A stretch of DNA of 45,743 nucleotides, taken from the NCBI GenBank assembly GCA_041749595.1, contig JBGTBA010000134.1, positions 1 to 45,743 of the forward strand, written 5' to 3'. Positions 6,751 to 15,507 of this stretch are shown piece after piece. The translations under genes were made by a program, and so were the position numbers. A model generated the notes under the pieces. It saw only the letters and a list, made by a program, of their open reading frames with translations, was not told where the DNA came from and searched no databases. Position 1 is the first letter of the stretch. Every line of letters starts with the position of its first letter. This stretch comes from Aurantibrevibacter sp041749595. Its GTDB lineage: Bacteria; Bacteroidota; Bacteroidia; Flavobacteriales; Flavobacteriaceae.

Positions 6751-9258
6751 ATGAAAGCCAACGAACTACAAATAAATAATTTTTTGCAAGCTCCCAATGT
6801 GCAGTTTGTAATACCTGTTTATCAACGAAATTATGATTGGACAAATACAGAGTGCAAAGAACTCTTAAACGACATCATTTCGGTAGAAACCGATAACAGG
6901 GGCACTCATTTTATTGGCAGTATTGTTTTTATTCACGAAGGCACATATAGCACCAGTGAAGTAAAAGAGTTAGTTATCATAGACGGTCAACAGCGACTTA
7001 CAACCATTAACATTTTGTATGTTGCCTTGTATCGTTTTGCAAAAGATAGCGGAAATACTCAAGATGCAGAACGGCTTTACAATATGTTTTTAACCAACCA
7101 ATATGTAAAAAACGAATCGAGCAAATTAAAATTGAAACAAACGGATGCCAATTCTATAGCATTCAAAGCCATTTTGTTGGGGACAGATAATAGTTCATTG
7201 CCCTACTCCAATGTTACCGAGAACTATAACTTTTTCAGAAGCATTATCACCGAAGACAATTTTGAAACCATACTAAGGGGATTGAATCGCCTGATATTTG
7301 TTGAAATTTCATTGGAGCGTGATAAAGACGACCCACAACGGATTTTTGAAAGTTTAAATTCAACAGGTTTAGACTTGTCGCAATCAGACCTGATTCGTAA
7401 TTACATTTTGATGGACTTACCACCAAAAGACCAAAACCGAATTTTTGAAACAATTTGGAACCCCATTGAAGAAAATGCCAGAGATTATGTGAAACAAAGC
7501 CCTTTGGTTTCTGAATTTATTCGGGATTACTTGACGCTAAGAAACAAGAAAATTCCAAACAAAAACAAAGTTTACGCAGAGTTTAAAAGCATTTATGCCA
7601 ACAAAAAAGATGAAGCGTATCATCAGGAATTGGAAAACATAAAATCACTTTCCATTCATTACAAAAAGTTTGTAAATCCTTCATCCGTTTCCGATTTAAG
7701 CATACGGAAAGAGCTTGAATACATCAATCGTTTAGAAATTAATGTTGCCTATCCTTTTCTATTGCAAGTGTTTGAAGATGCCGAAAACGGATTGTTGAGC
7801 AAAGAAGATTTGTTGAAAGTTTTAAAATTGGTTCAAAGCTATGCTTGGAGAAGGTTTATTGTAGGGCTTCCGACCAATGCATTGAATAAAATCTTTATGA
7901 CCTTATACTCAGAAGTTGACACAGAAGAGTATTACGAAAGCATTGCAAAAGCATTATTAAAGAAAAAAGGAAGTGCGAAGTTTCCGAGCAATGAAGATTT
8001 AAAAACATCCCTGAAAGACAAAGACCTTTACAATACGCAACCAAAAAACAGAAACTATTTGTTTGAGATGTTGGAGAATTACAACAACCGGGAATATGTA
8101 AATACCAATAATGAGCATATAACTATTGAACATATTTTTCCAAAAAATCCGAGTGATAATTGGAACACCGATATTTCACCCGAAGATTATTTCCAGTTCA
8201 AAGAGAAATACCTAAACACCATTGCCAACTTAACGCTATCAGGCAATAACGGAGCATTAAGCAACAAATCCTTTAAGGAGAAAAAGGAAATGAATGTTGA
8301 CGGTAATGAGCAAGGGTATAATTACAGCAGACTTTGGCTCAATTCCTATTTGAAGTCATTAGATAAGTGGACAGTTGCAGAGTATGAAGAAAGACTGAAT
8401 ATAATTTATGAGCGATTTTTAAAAATATGGGAGATACCCGACATTGAAATCGCTGATGCTGATGAATCGGAAGAGCAAAATATTTTTGACGCTGAAAGCC
8501 CAACACATAAAAAGTTGGAATACTTCATTTTTGAGAACACAAAAGTTGAAGAAGACACCGTTGCCCAAATGTATTTTTATGTGATTCGTAAACTCTATGA
8601 AAAAAACACACAATTACTAATCAGTAATCAGGATGTTTTCAAAATAACACGAGAAACAAAGGATTTCAGAGCAGCTCAAGAAGTTTTAAATGGTTGGTAT
8701 ATCGAATCAAATATTGATAGCAACTCCAAATTTGCAATTCTGAAAAAAATACTTGTTTTGTTTGAATTGGAAGATGAACTATTGATTAAGTATTCATCAA
8801 ATGGAGAAAGTAAAACAGAACCCAACCGATTTAGCGTAAGAAAAAAATATTGGCAACAACTTTTACCGCTTTTAAACGACACAAATCTGTTTGACAATGT
8901 TAGTCCATCAAAAGACCATTGGCTAAGCACAGGGGCAGGAATTGGCGGTTTAGCTTACACATTAATAATAACAAAATCACATATCCGAATTGAACTAGGC
9001 ATTTCGACTTCAAGCAAGGATAAAAACAAAGCCTATTTCAAAAAATTAATAAAAAGCAAAGAAGCTATTGAACAGGCATTTGGGAACCCTTTAGATTGGG
9101 AAGAATTGACCGACAACAAAATGAGTAGAGTTAAATTTGAGTTGCAAGATGTAAACCTATTTAACGACAACCATTGGGAGAGAATGAACCAATTTTTCGT
9201 TGAGTATTTACCAAAGTTTGAAAACGCTTTCAGACCAATTATTAAAAACCTAAAATAA
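6751..9258 (+). CDS. GmrSD-like restriction protein (DUF262 + DUF1524 HNH + DUF4268-like)
   Basis: This 835-residue protein starts six bases after the old Bro-N stop. The N-terminal DUF262 (ParB-like, GmrS-type) domain shows VYQRNYDW (residues 23-30) and IDGQQRLTTI (77-86), the nucleotide-hydrolysis motif. A DUF1524 His-Me-finger nuclease domain follows with EHITIEHIFPKN near residue 461 and the distal Asn-rich IANLTLSGNNGALSNKSF. The last ~150 residues look like DUF4268 (ending WERMNQFFVEYLPKFENAF). Proteins with this architecture are type IV restriction enzymes acting on modified phage DNA, with GmrSD as the model. Its place behind a type IIG gene suggests complementary defence: one cuts unmodified DNA and the other modified DNA. 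Target modification cannot be told from sequence. The frame is intact. Confidence 0.85.
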   Translation: MKANELQINNFLQAPNVQFVIPVYQRNYDWTNTECKELLNDIISVETDNRGTHFIGSIVFIHEGTYSTSEVKELVIIDGQQRLTTINILYVALYRFAKDSGNTQDAERLYNMFLTNQYVKNESSKLKLKQTDANSIAFKAILLGTDNSSLPYSNVTENYNFFRSIITEDNFETILRGLNRLIFVEISLERDKDDPQRIFESLNSTGLDLSQSDLIRNYILMDLPPKDQNRIFETIWNPIEENARDYVKQSPLVSEFIRDYLTLRNKKIPNKNKVYAEFKSIYANKKDEAYHQELENIKSLSIHYKKFVNPSSVSDLSIRKELEYINRLEINVAYPFLLQVFEDAENGLLSKEDLLKVLKLVQSYAWRRFIVGLPTNALNKIFMTLYSEVDTEEYYESIAKALLKKKGSAKFPSNEDLKTSLKDKDLYNTQPKNRNYLFEMLENYNNREYVNTNNEHITIEHIFPKNPSDNWNTDISPEDYFQFKEKYLNTIANLTLSGNNGALSNKSFKEKKEMNVDGNEQGYNYSRLWLNSYLKSLDKWTVAEYEERLNIIYERFLKIWEIPDIEIADADESEEQNIFDAESPTHKKLEYFIFENTKVEEDTVAQMYFYVIRKLYEKNTQLLISNQDVFKITRETKDFRAAQEVLNGWYIESNIDSNSKFAILKKILVLFELEDELLIKYSSNGESKTEPNRFSVRKKYWQQLLPLLNDTNLFDNVSPSKDHWLSTGAGIGGLAYTLIITKSHIRIELGISTSSKDKNKAYFKKLIKSKEAIEQAFGNPLDWEELTDNKMSRVKFELQDVNLFNDNHWERMNQFFVEYLPKFENAFRPIIKNLK

Positions 9259-9630
9259 AACCGACACCAATGACCAACGCTTCACAGCCACACAACCGAC
9301 AGACAATCAACACGAAAAACAGAAGGGCAGCAGCTATAACAGTAATTCCCCATTTTTCTGCAAGAAAATAATTTCTCGTGCTACCGGGGAGAAATCGAAA
9401 TAAACAATAGGGTGCAAAAAACAATAATTTACACCGATGATAATCAAAACTATACAAAACGTCAGTGAGAATGCGGGTTGACGTACAAACTTGGAGCTTT
9501 CTGCATATAATGAAAAATAGGGGCGAATTGAAACTTTGTGCCCCTTAACCCTCCCTAACGCAAAGCCCGCAACCGTTGTGTGGCAGGTATCGAAAATTAG
9601 CCTTATTTTTAGGTTTTAAAACCCTAACAG
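9259..9630. other. Gap between defence genes and hut operon
   Basis: No gene is supported. The first ~80 bases are rich in accgac/ccaacgc words like those at 995-1080 on the other side of the defence cluster. Further on are mixed-composition segments and CTAACGCAAAGCCC / CAACCGTTGTGTGG words that resemble integron-cassette borders but do not form a clear attC fold. The hut promoter should lie in the last ~80 bases; no convincing TAnnTTTG box was found. Confidence 0.4.
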
Positions 9631-11211
9631 ATGCCATCCCTGCCACTTCCGTTTAAATTGGGCGAAGACCTACTTACATCGGGTATTGCCCTCTCCATTG
9701 CCAAAGGCGAAACGCTAACAACACTCTCTATGGCTGCCCGCCAAAAAGTACGCAACAGTGCGGCGATCGTTACTGAAATCGTGGACCGAGGGGATGTGGT
9801 ATATGGCATAAATACCGGGTTTGGGCCACTTTGCACTACGACCATTTCCAAGGAAGCCACTAAAATATTACAAAAAAACATCCTAAAAAGCCATAGTGTA
9901 GGGGTAGGAGAACCCATCCCAACCGAAATTGCAAAACTAATGCTGGTCCTAAAAGCGCATTCTTTGGCCAAAGGTTTTTCGGGAATCACGGAAACTACTT
10001 TAGACAGAATACTGTGGCACATCCAAAACGATGCCGTTCCGGTAGTACCTTCCCAAGGTTCGGTAGGTGCATCCGGGGATCTGGCTCCCTTAGCTCATTT
10101 ATTTTTACCCTTGATAGGCCTTGGAAAAGTAACTTATAAAGGAACAACCGTAAACACTGCCGAATTTTTTAAGGACACTGCCCTTAAACCGTTGGAATTG
10201 GCCGCAAAAGAAGGTTTAGCGCTCATTAATGGTACCCAATTCATAGCCGCCCATGCCGTAAAAGTAGTAGCGCAGTTACATAATTGCCTCGCACAGGCCG
10301 ATGTTATCGGGGCTTTAATGGTAGAGGGTTTGCAAGGTTCCGTAAAACCATTTTTTAACGAACTGCACGCATTGCGACCCTATAAGGGAAATATACACGT
10401 GGCCAAACGGATTAAACGCCTTTTAAAGGGTTCTGAAATAATGGAAGACCATAGCAATTGCGAGCGGGTACAAGATCCGTATTCCCTACGCTGCATGCCG
10501 CAGGTGCATGGAGCTTCGCGCAATGCCTGGCTGCATTTAAAGGAGTTGGTGGAAATAGAACTTAATTCGGTTACCGACAACCCCATGATTATAAATGCGG
10601 AATTGACGATAAGTGGCGGTAATTTTCACGGCCAACCTTTGGCCATGGCTTTAGACTATGCCTGTTTGGCCGCATCCGAAATAGGCAATATATCCGATCG
10701 GAGAATTTATCTGGCCTTAGAGGGCAATAGTCCGGGCGTTCCCAAATTACTGATGGCCGAAACAGGCATCAATTCCGGTTACATGATTTTGCAGTACACC
10801 ACGGCGGCACTGGCCAGTGAAAACAAAGGCCTGTGCTTTCCCTCCAGTGCAGATAGCATTCCTACCTCACTGGGTCAGGAAGACCACGTTAGTATGGGCT
10901 CTATTGGTGGCCGTAAGGCATTACAGGTCATTGGCAATGTAGAGAAGATACTGGCCATAGAATTATTGACCGCCGCTCAGGCCTTTGAGTTTAGAAAACC
11001 TTTAAAATCGGGCATCTTTCTGGAAGAAATCCATAAAGAAATACGCAAAAAGGTTGCTTTTGCAGTAGAGGATCGGGTATTTTCAGATGATATTGCCCTA
11101 GGCATCTCCATGATCCAAGACCAAACAATATTGAAAGCCATAGAACACATTGGAACCAGAGAAGGCATATCCTTGCAAACAAAATATTCCGAGGAATTTG
11201 AAACGTATTAA
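9631..11211 (+). CDS. hutH: Histidine ammonia-lyase
   Basis: HutH removes ammonia from L-histidine to give trans-urocanate, the first step of histidine degradation, in the cytoplasm. The 526-residue protein contains the Ala-Ser-Gly triad (147-149, in GSVGASGDLAPLAH) that cyclises to the MIO electrophile, the catalytic tyrosine loop YGINTGFGPL (58-67), and the conserved DPYSLRCMPQVHG and SGGNFHGQPLAMALD segments. Length is normal for the family. It leads a three-gene operon with hutI 52 bases downstream and hutU after that. No hutG is present here, so the last step to glutamate must be encoded elsewhere. Confidence 0.97.
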   Translation: MPSLPLPFKLGEDLLTSGIALSIAKGETLTTLSMAARQKVRNSAAIVTEIVDRGDVVYGINTGFGPLCTTTISKEATKILQKNILKSHSVGVGEPIPTEIAKLMLVLKAHSLAKGFSGITETTLDRILWHIQNDAVPVVPSQGSVGASGDLAPLAHLFLPLIGLGKVTYKGTTVNTAEFFKDTALKPLELAAKEGLALINGTQFIAAHAVKVVAQLHNCLAQADVIGALMVEGLQGSVKPFFNELHALRPYKGNIHVAKRIKRLLKGSEIMEDHSNCERVQDPYSLRCMPQVHGASRNAWLHLKELVEIELNSVTDNPMIINAELTISGGNFHGQPLAMALDYACLAASEIGNISDRRIYLALEGNSPGVPKLLMAETGINSGYMILQYTTAALASENKGLCFPSSADSIPTSLGQEDHVSMGSIGGRKALQVIGNVEKILAIELLTAAQAFEFRKPLKSGIFLEEIHKEIRKKVAFAVEDRVFSDDIALGISMIQDQTILKAIEHIGTREGISLQTKYSEEFETY

Positions 11212-11263
11212 AATGCTATCCGCAAACTACCATACGCTAAGCGCACCGCAAAAAAAATAGAAA

Positions 11264-12523
11264 ATGCACACAAACAGACTCATAGGCCCATTTAAACAAC
11301 TAATTTCAATGACGGGAATAGCGCTCAAAGGACCTGTTCCGGATAACGCATTGTCCATTGTAGAAGATGCCGGTATCTGGATTGAAAACGGAAAAATTCG
11401 CCGTATTGCAAAGTATGCCAACCTTCGGATTGAAGCAAACCTCCAAAAGGTGGCAATTACCCAATTGGAAGGCCACCATGTTTGCCTACCGGGATTTATA
11501 GATTGTCATACGCATATTTGCTATAGTGGTTCCCGTGCGCAGGATTATGCCTTGCGCAATGCTGGAAAAACCTATTTGAAAATTGCGGAATCCGGTGGGG
11601 GCATTTGGGATACCGTTACCCAAACCCGACTGGCTTCTGAAGATGAATTGGTAAAAAAGACCTTGAAACGGGTGAAGCAACATCTTAAAAACGGCGTCAC
11701 AACCCTTGAGGTTAAAAGTGGTTACGGCCTCTCTGTTGCGGAAGAACTGAAAATACTCCGTGCCATAAAAAAAGTTAATATGGAAACAGCGGTGCATTTA
11801 ATTCCCACCTGCTTGGCGGCCCATACATTTCCCCGGGATTATGAGGGAAGTCCTACCGACTATCTTGCCGAAATTGAAAATTTTCTTTTCCCTGTTTTAC
11901 GCCAAGAAAAACTAACGAACAGGATAGATGCTTTTATAGAAAAAGGTGCCTTTTCAAAGGCAGATATCCTTCCTTATTTTAAAAAGGCAAAAGAATGGGG
12001 CTTTGATATTACCGTACATGCAGATCAGTTTTCCACTGGTGGAAGCGCAATTGCCGTTGCCTGTGGCGCAGTTAGCGCAGACCATTTAGAAGCGAGTACC
12101 CCCAAAGAAATAGCACTTCTGGCAAAAAGCGATGTTATTGCCACCACATTACCGGGTGCCTCATTGGGCCTGGGATGCAACTTTGCCCCCGGCCGAAAAC
12201 TTTTGGATGCCGGATGCGCTTTGGCCATTGCCAGCGACCATAATCCCGGTTCGGCACCCATGGGCGATTTGCTTACCCAAGCCGCTATTTTGGGCACCTT
12301 TGAAAAATTAACAAATGCCGAAGTACTTTCGGGAATAACCTTCAGGGCCGCTGCGGCACTTAACCTTAAAGACCGCGGGCAGTTAAAAGAGGGTTTTATG
12401 GCAGATTTCATCCTTTTTCACACCAATAATTACCATGAGATTTTATATCACCAAGGTGCATTTAAGCCCTGTATGGTATTTAAGGAGGGCATTTTAATCT
12501 ATGATAAGCATATAGCCCTCTAA
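11264..12523 (+). CDS. hutI: Imidazolonepropionase
   Basis: HutI opens the imidazolone ring of 4-imidazolone-5-propanoate to N-formimino-L-glutamate, the third step of histidine breakdown. The 419-residue protein is an amidohydrolase-superfamily enzyme: metal-binding HxH in FIDCHTHICY, the substrate-loop segment GGGIWDTVTQTR, a further metal His in ITVHADQFS, and the catalytic Asp in IASDHNPGSAP. The start ATG at 11264 follows a purine-rich stretch. It sits between hutH and hutU on the same strand, in keeping with a single pathway operon. Confidence 0.96.
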   Translation: MHTNRLIGPFKQLISMTGIALKGPVPDNALSIVEDAGIWIENGKIRRIAKYANLRIEANLQKVAITQLEGHHVCLPGFIDCHTHICYSGSRAQDYALRNAGKTYLKIAESGGGIWDTVTQTRLASEDELVKKTLKRVKQHLKNGVTTLEVKSGYGLSVAEELKILRAIKKVNMETAVHLIPTCLAAHTFPRDYEGSPTDYLAEIENFLFPVLRQEKLTNRIDAFIEKGAFSKADILPYFKKAKEWGFDITVHADQFSTGGSAIAVACGAVSADHLEASTPKEIALLAKSDVIATTLPGASLGLGCNFAPGRKLLDAGCALAIASDHNPGSAPMGDLLTQAAILGTFEKLTNAEVLSGITFRAAAALNLKDRGQLKEGFMADFILFHTNNYHEILYHQGAFKPCMVFKEGILIYDKHIAL

Positions 12524-12553
12524 CACCTAAAGGGAGCGCTTTAAAATAAAATA

Positions 12554-12618
12554 CAAGTTCACGCACAAGTTCACGCACAAGTTCAAATACAAAACGCAAG
12601 TTCAAACTCAAATTCAAG
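12554..12618 (+). repeat. Short direct repeats upstream of hutU
   Basis: CAAGTTCACGCA occurs twice in tandem (12554-12565 and 12566-12577), then the core CAAGTTCA is repeated in decaying form (from 12578 and 12598) and ends with AATTCAAG. The run fills most of the 135-base hutI-hutU gap. It looks like slippage-derived repetition; a regulatory role is not shown. Confidence 0.75.
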
Positions 12619-12658
12619 ATTAATCTGAATTGAGCAACAGTCCAAAATTGAATGAATA

Positions 12659-14701
12659 ATGAGTTTTAAAGCTAAAATACTACAAGGAATTCCAGCGGTA
12701 CTATCTTCGAAGAAAAGCTACGATACTATTGTATCCCATGCCCCTAAGCGAAAAGATATCCTCTCCACAACTGAAAAAAAACTGGCCATCCGTAATGCTT
12801 TACGTTATTTCCCAACGGAGTGGCATGAAGAATTGGCCCAGGAATTTGCTTCGGAATTAAAAGACTTCGGCAGAATTTATATGTATCGGTTTAAGCCCGA
12901 TTATGAAATGGTTGCCCGTCCAATACATGATTATCCTGCAAAAACCGCACAGGCCGCTGCAATAATGTTAATGATTCAGAATAATCTGGATCCGGCTGTG
13001 GCTCAGCATCCCAATGAATTGATTACCTACGGTGGCAATGGATCCGTATTTCAAAATTGGGCGCAATATCTTTTGACCATGCAGTATTTGGCCAATATGA
13101 CCGATACTCAGACCTTACACATCTATTCGGGCCACCCTATGGGTCTTTTTCCTTCGTCCAAAGAGGCTCCAAGAGCAGTGGTTACCAACGGTATGATGGT
13201 TCCCAATTACTCCAAGCCCGACGATTTGGAAAAATTCAATGCGCTGGGCGTTACCCAGTACGGCCAGATGACCGCCGGATCGTATATGTACATTGGCCCG
13301 CAAGGAATTGTCCATGGCACGACCATAACTGTTATGAATGCGTTTCGAAAAGTGCTCCAAAAAAACGAAACGCCTGCCGGAAAAGTCTTCCTGACCTCCG
13401 GATTGGGTGGCATGAGCGGTGCACAACCCAAAGCCGGAAACATTGCAGGATGCATCACCATTTGCGCTGAAGTAAATCCCGCGGCGGCCACAAAAAGACA
13501 TCAACAGGGATGGGTAGATGTATTGATGGATTCTTTGGATGATTTGATAGAACGCACCAAAAGAGCCCAAAAAGAAAAAGAAGTAATATCCATTGCATTT
13601 ATTGGAAACATCGTTGATGTTTGGGAACAATTTTATGAAGAGTCTCTTTTTATCCATTTGGGATCCGATCAAACATCCCTCCACAATCCTTGGGCCGGCG
13701 GCTACTATCCCGTGGATCTCTCCTTTGAGGAATCCAACCGATTGATGACAGATAACCCACCGCTATTTAAAGAAAAAGTAGAAGTTTCTTTACGACGACA
13801 GGTAGCCGCTATAAACAAACATGCAGCCAAAGGCACCTACTTTTTCGATTATGGCAATGCCTTTTTGCTGGAAGCGTCCCGCGCCGGTGCAGCGGTTTAT
13901 AAAGACGTTTCAGGTAAGTTTTTAAGCAAGGATGGTCTTTTGGAAGGGCAAGAAGGGAAATGGGCTTATCCATCATACGTTCAAGATATTTTAGGACCAA
14001 TGTGTTTTGACTATGGTTTTGGCCCCTTTAGATGGGTCTGTACGTCCGGCAGTTCAAAAGATCTGCATAAAACAGATGCCATAGCACTTCGGGTTATGGA
14101 AGAAATAAAAACAAATGCCCCATCGGAAATTCAGCAACAAATGCAGGATAACATGACATGGATAAAGGAGGCTGAAAATAATAAACTGGTAGTGGGTTCG
14201 CAAGCGAGAATCCTGTATGCCGATGCGGAAGGGCGATCCAAAATTGCCGAAGCGTTTAACCGAGCTATTGAAAATGGAGAACTAAGCGCCCCGGTTGTAT
14301 TGGGCCGGGACCACCACGACGTAAGTGGCACCGACTCCCCATATAGGGAAACCAGTAATATATATGATGGCAGCCGCTTTACGTCCGATATGGCCATCCA
14401 TAATGTCATTGGCGATAGTTTTAGGGGGGCTACCTGGGTATCCATTCACAACGGAGGTGGTGTTGGCTGGGGCGAAGTCATTAATGGCGGCTTTGGCATG
14501 TTGCTCGATGGCTCTGAGGACGCCTCCCGAAAACTAAAAAATATGTTGTTTTATGACGTAACCAATGGCATTGCGCGCCGAAGTTGGGCTAGAAACAAGG
14601 AGGCTCTTTTTGCCATTGAAAGGGAAATGTACCGTACACCGGAATTAAAAGTAACCCTTCCCTATTTGGTGGCGGATATAGTATTGGAGGGACTGTATTG
14701 A
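12659..14701 (+). CDS. hutU: Urocanate hydratase
   Basis: HutU adds water to urocanate to form 4-imidazolone-5-propanoate, using tightly bound NAD+ as an electrophile. The 680-residue protein matches the longer bacteroidete form (classical enzymes have about 550-560). Visible family segments are YGGNGSVFQNWAQYLLTMQY, the NAD-binding glycine stretch SGLGGMSGAQPKA, the IAFIGNIVDVWEQ segment, FGPFRWVCTSG, and the C-terminal GRDHHDVSGTDSPYRET and HNGGGVGWGEVINGGFG. It is the last hut gene; a convergent sigma-factor gene ends 90 bases downstream. Confidence 0.97.
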   Translation: MSFKAKILQGIPAVLSSKKSYDTIVSHAPKRKDILSTTEKKLAIRNALRYFPTEWHEELAQEFASELKDFGRIYMYRFKPDYEMVARPIHDYPAKTAQAAAIMLMIQNNLDPAVAQHPNELITYGGNGSVFQNWAQYLLTMQYLANMTDTQTLHIYSGHPMGLFPSSKEAPRAVVTNGMMVPNYSKPDDLEKFNALGVTQYGQMTAGSYMYIGPQGIVHGTTITVMNAFRKVLQKNETPAGKVFLTSGLGGMSGAQPKAGNIAGCITICAEVNPAAATKRHQQGWVDVLMDSLDDLIERTKRAQKEKEVISIAFIGNIVDVWEQFYEESLFIHLGSDQTSLHNPWAGGYYPVDLSFEESNRLMTDNPPLFKEKVEVSLRRQVAAINKHAAKGTYFFDYGNAFLLEASRAGAAVYKDVSGKFLSKDGLLEGQEGKWAYPSYVQDILGPMCFDYGFGPFRWVCTSGSSKDLHKTDAIALRVMEEIKTNAPSEIQQQMQDNMTWIKEAENNKLVVGSQARILYADAEGRSKIAEAFNRAIENGELSAPVVLGRDHHDVSGTDSPYRETSNIYDGSRFTSDMAIHNVIGDSFRGATWVSIHNGGGVGWGEVINGGFGMLLDGSEDASRKLKNMLFYDVTNGIARRSWARNKEALFAIEREMYRTPELKVTLPYLVADIVLEGLY

Positions 14702-14790
14702 CCGGCCTTTTTTAGTTCCCCGGCCAATTATTGTTTTGCTTTTTCAATAAGAGCTTCCCATTTACCTGCCATTGAAATTTTAAACCCACA

Positions 14791-15381
14791 TTACGTTCTT
14801 GTATGCCCCAGGACAAGAAAGAAAACAGGGTCTAAGCTCTCTTTGGTCTTTGTTTTTTTACGGATCATTTTAAATGCCTTTGTAATTTGGGCCTCCACTG
14901 TTTTTTTGGATAGGTTCAGGCGTTCGGAGATTTCAATGTTGCTAAGACCTTCTTCTTTGCTCATGAAAAAAATACGTTTGCATTTTGGGGGTAGGTTTTC
15001 AATTTCCTGCCGAATCAGGAGAATGAGCCTTTCCAATCGATCTTCATCAACTTCCACAATTTGGTCCAGTTCTTCAATGTATTTCTTTTCCAGTGCCGTA
15101 ACGGATTGCCGTTTTCTGTTTTGGTCTATAAATTCATTGTAAACGGATTTGTACAGATAGCTTTTAATAGAAAAGGTTGCTTTAAGATTCTTGCGCATCT
15201 CCCAAATTCGTATAAAAACGTTTTGCACAATATCCTCGGCCATGTCCTTATCATTAGTTAAGCCCATAGCGTAAACACACAATTTATGGTTATAGGTATC
15301 TACCAAAAACGCATAGGCAACTTCCCTTCCATTTTTAAGCTCCGCAATAAGATTATCATTATCAGAATAGACCTGCTTCAT
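14791..15381 (-). CDS. ECF sigma-70 family factor (FecI-like)
   Basis: The start is chosen at ATG 15381 (MKQVYSDNDNLIAELKNG), because the upstream extension in the same frame (starting MIYFYISG) has no family likeness. The 196-residue product has sigma region 2 (YNHKLCVYAMGLTNDKDMAE, then DIVQNVFIRIWE) and region 4 with a helix-turn-helix (LSNIEISERLNLSKKTVEAQ). ECF factors of this type partner a FecR anti-sigma factor and switch on SusC/SusD operons when the outer-membrane receptor meets its ligand. Here the FecR gene is adjacent but divergent, which is less common than the usual sigma-FecR order on one strand. Its likely targets are the susCD genes downstream of FecR. Confidence 0.9.
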   Translation of the reverse strand: MKQVYSDNDNLIAELKNGREVAYAFLVDTYNHKLCVYAMGLTNDKDMAEDIVQNVFIRIWEMRKNLKATFSIKSYLYKSVYNEFIDQNRKRQSVTALEKKYIEELDQIVEVDEDRLERLILLIRQEIENLPPKCKRIFFMSKEEGLSNIEISERLNLSKKTVEAQITKAFKMIRKKTKTKESLDPVFFLVLGHTRT

Positions 15382-15485
15382 TATTCTGAATTTAGAAATT
15401 AACGATCCACTAATATAGAAATAAATCAAAAAAAATTAATAATTTTTTAAGAATAAAGTAGGGGTATCACAAATTGGCTTCGTAT

Positions 15486-15504
15486 TAGTGTAAAAATAAC
15501 ACTA
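15486..15504. promoter_or_regulatory. Small inverted repeat before fecR-like gene
   Basis: TAGTGT-AAAAATA-ACACTA is a perfect 6-bp inverted repeat ending three bases before the FecR start codon, within the 126-base divergent promoter region. It may be an operator or a leader hairpin; the sequence alone does not decide. Confidence 0.4.
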
Positions 15505-15507
15505 TTA

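Noticed and set aside
9560..9590. Possible integron attC-like site (CTAACGCAAAGCCC with CAACCGTTGTGTGG)
   Set aside because: No long imperfect palindrome with paired R and L boxes could be traced and no integrase is in the window; too weak to call.
13115..13684. A 189-codon minus-strand frame inside hutU
   Set aside because: It lies fully inside a well-supported urocanate hydratase gene and has no recognisable features.
14701..14735. GGCC-containing terminator after hutU
   Set aside because: The two GGCC words are each self-complementary but do not extend into a longer stem, so support is poor.
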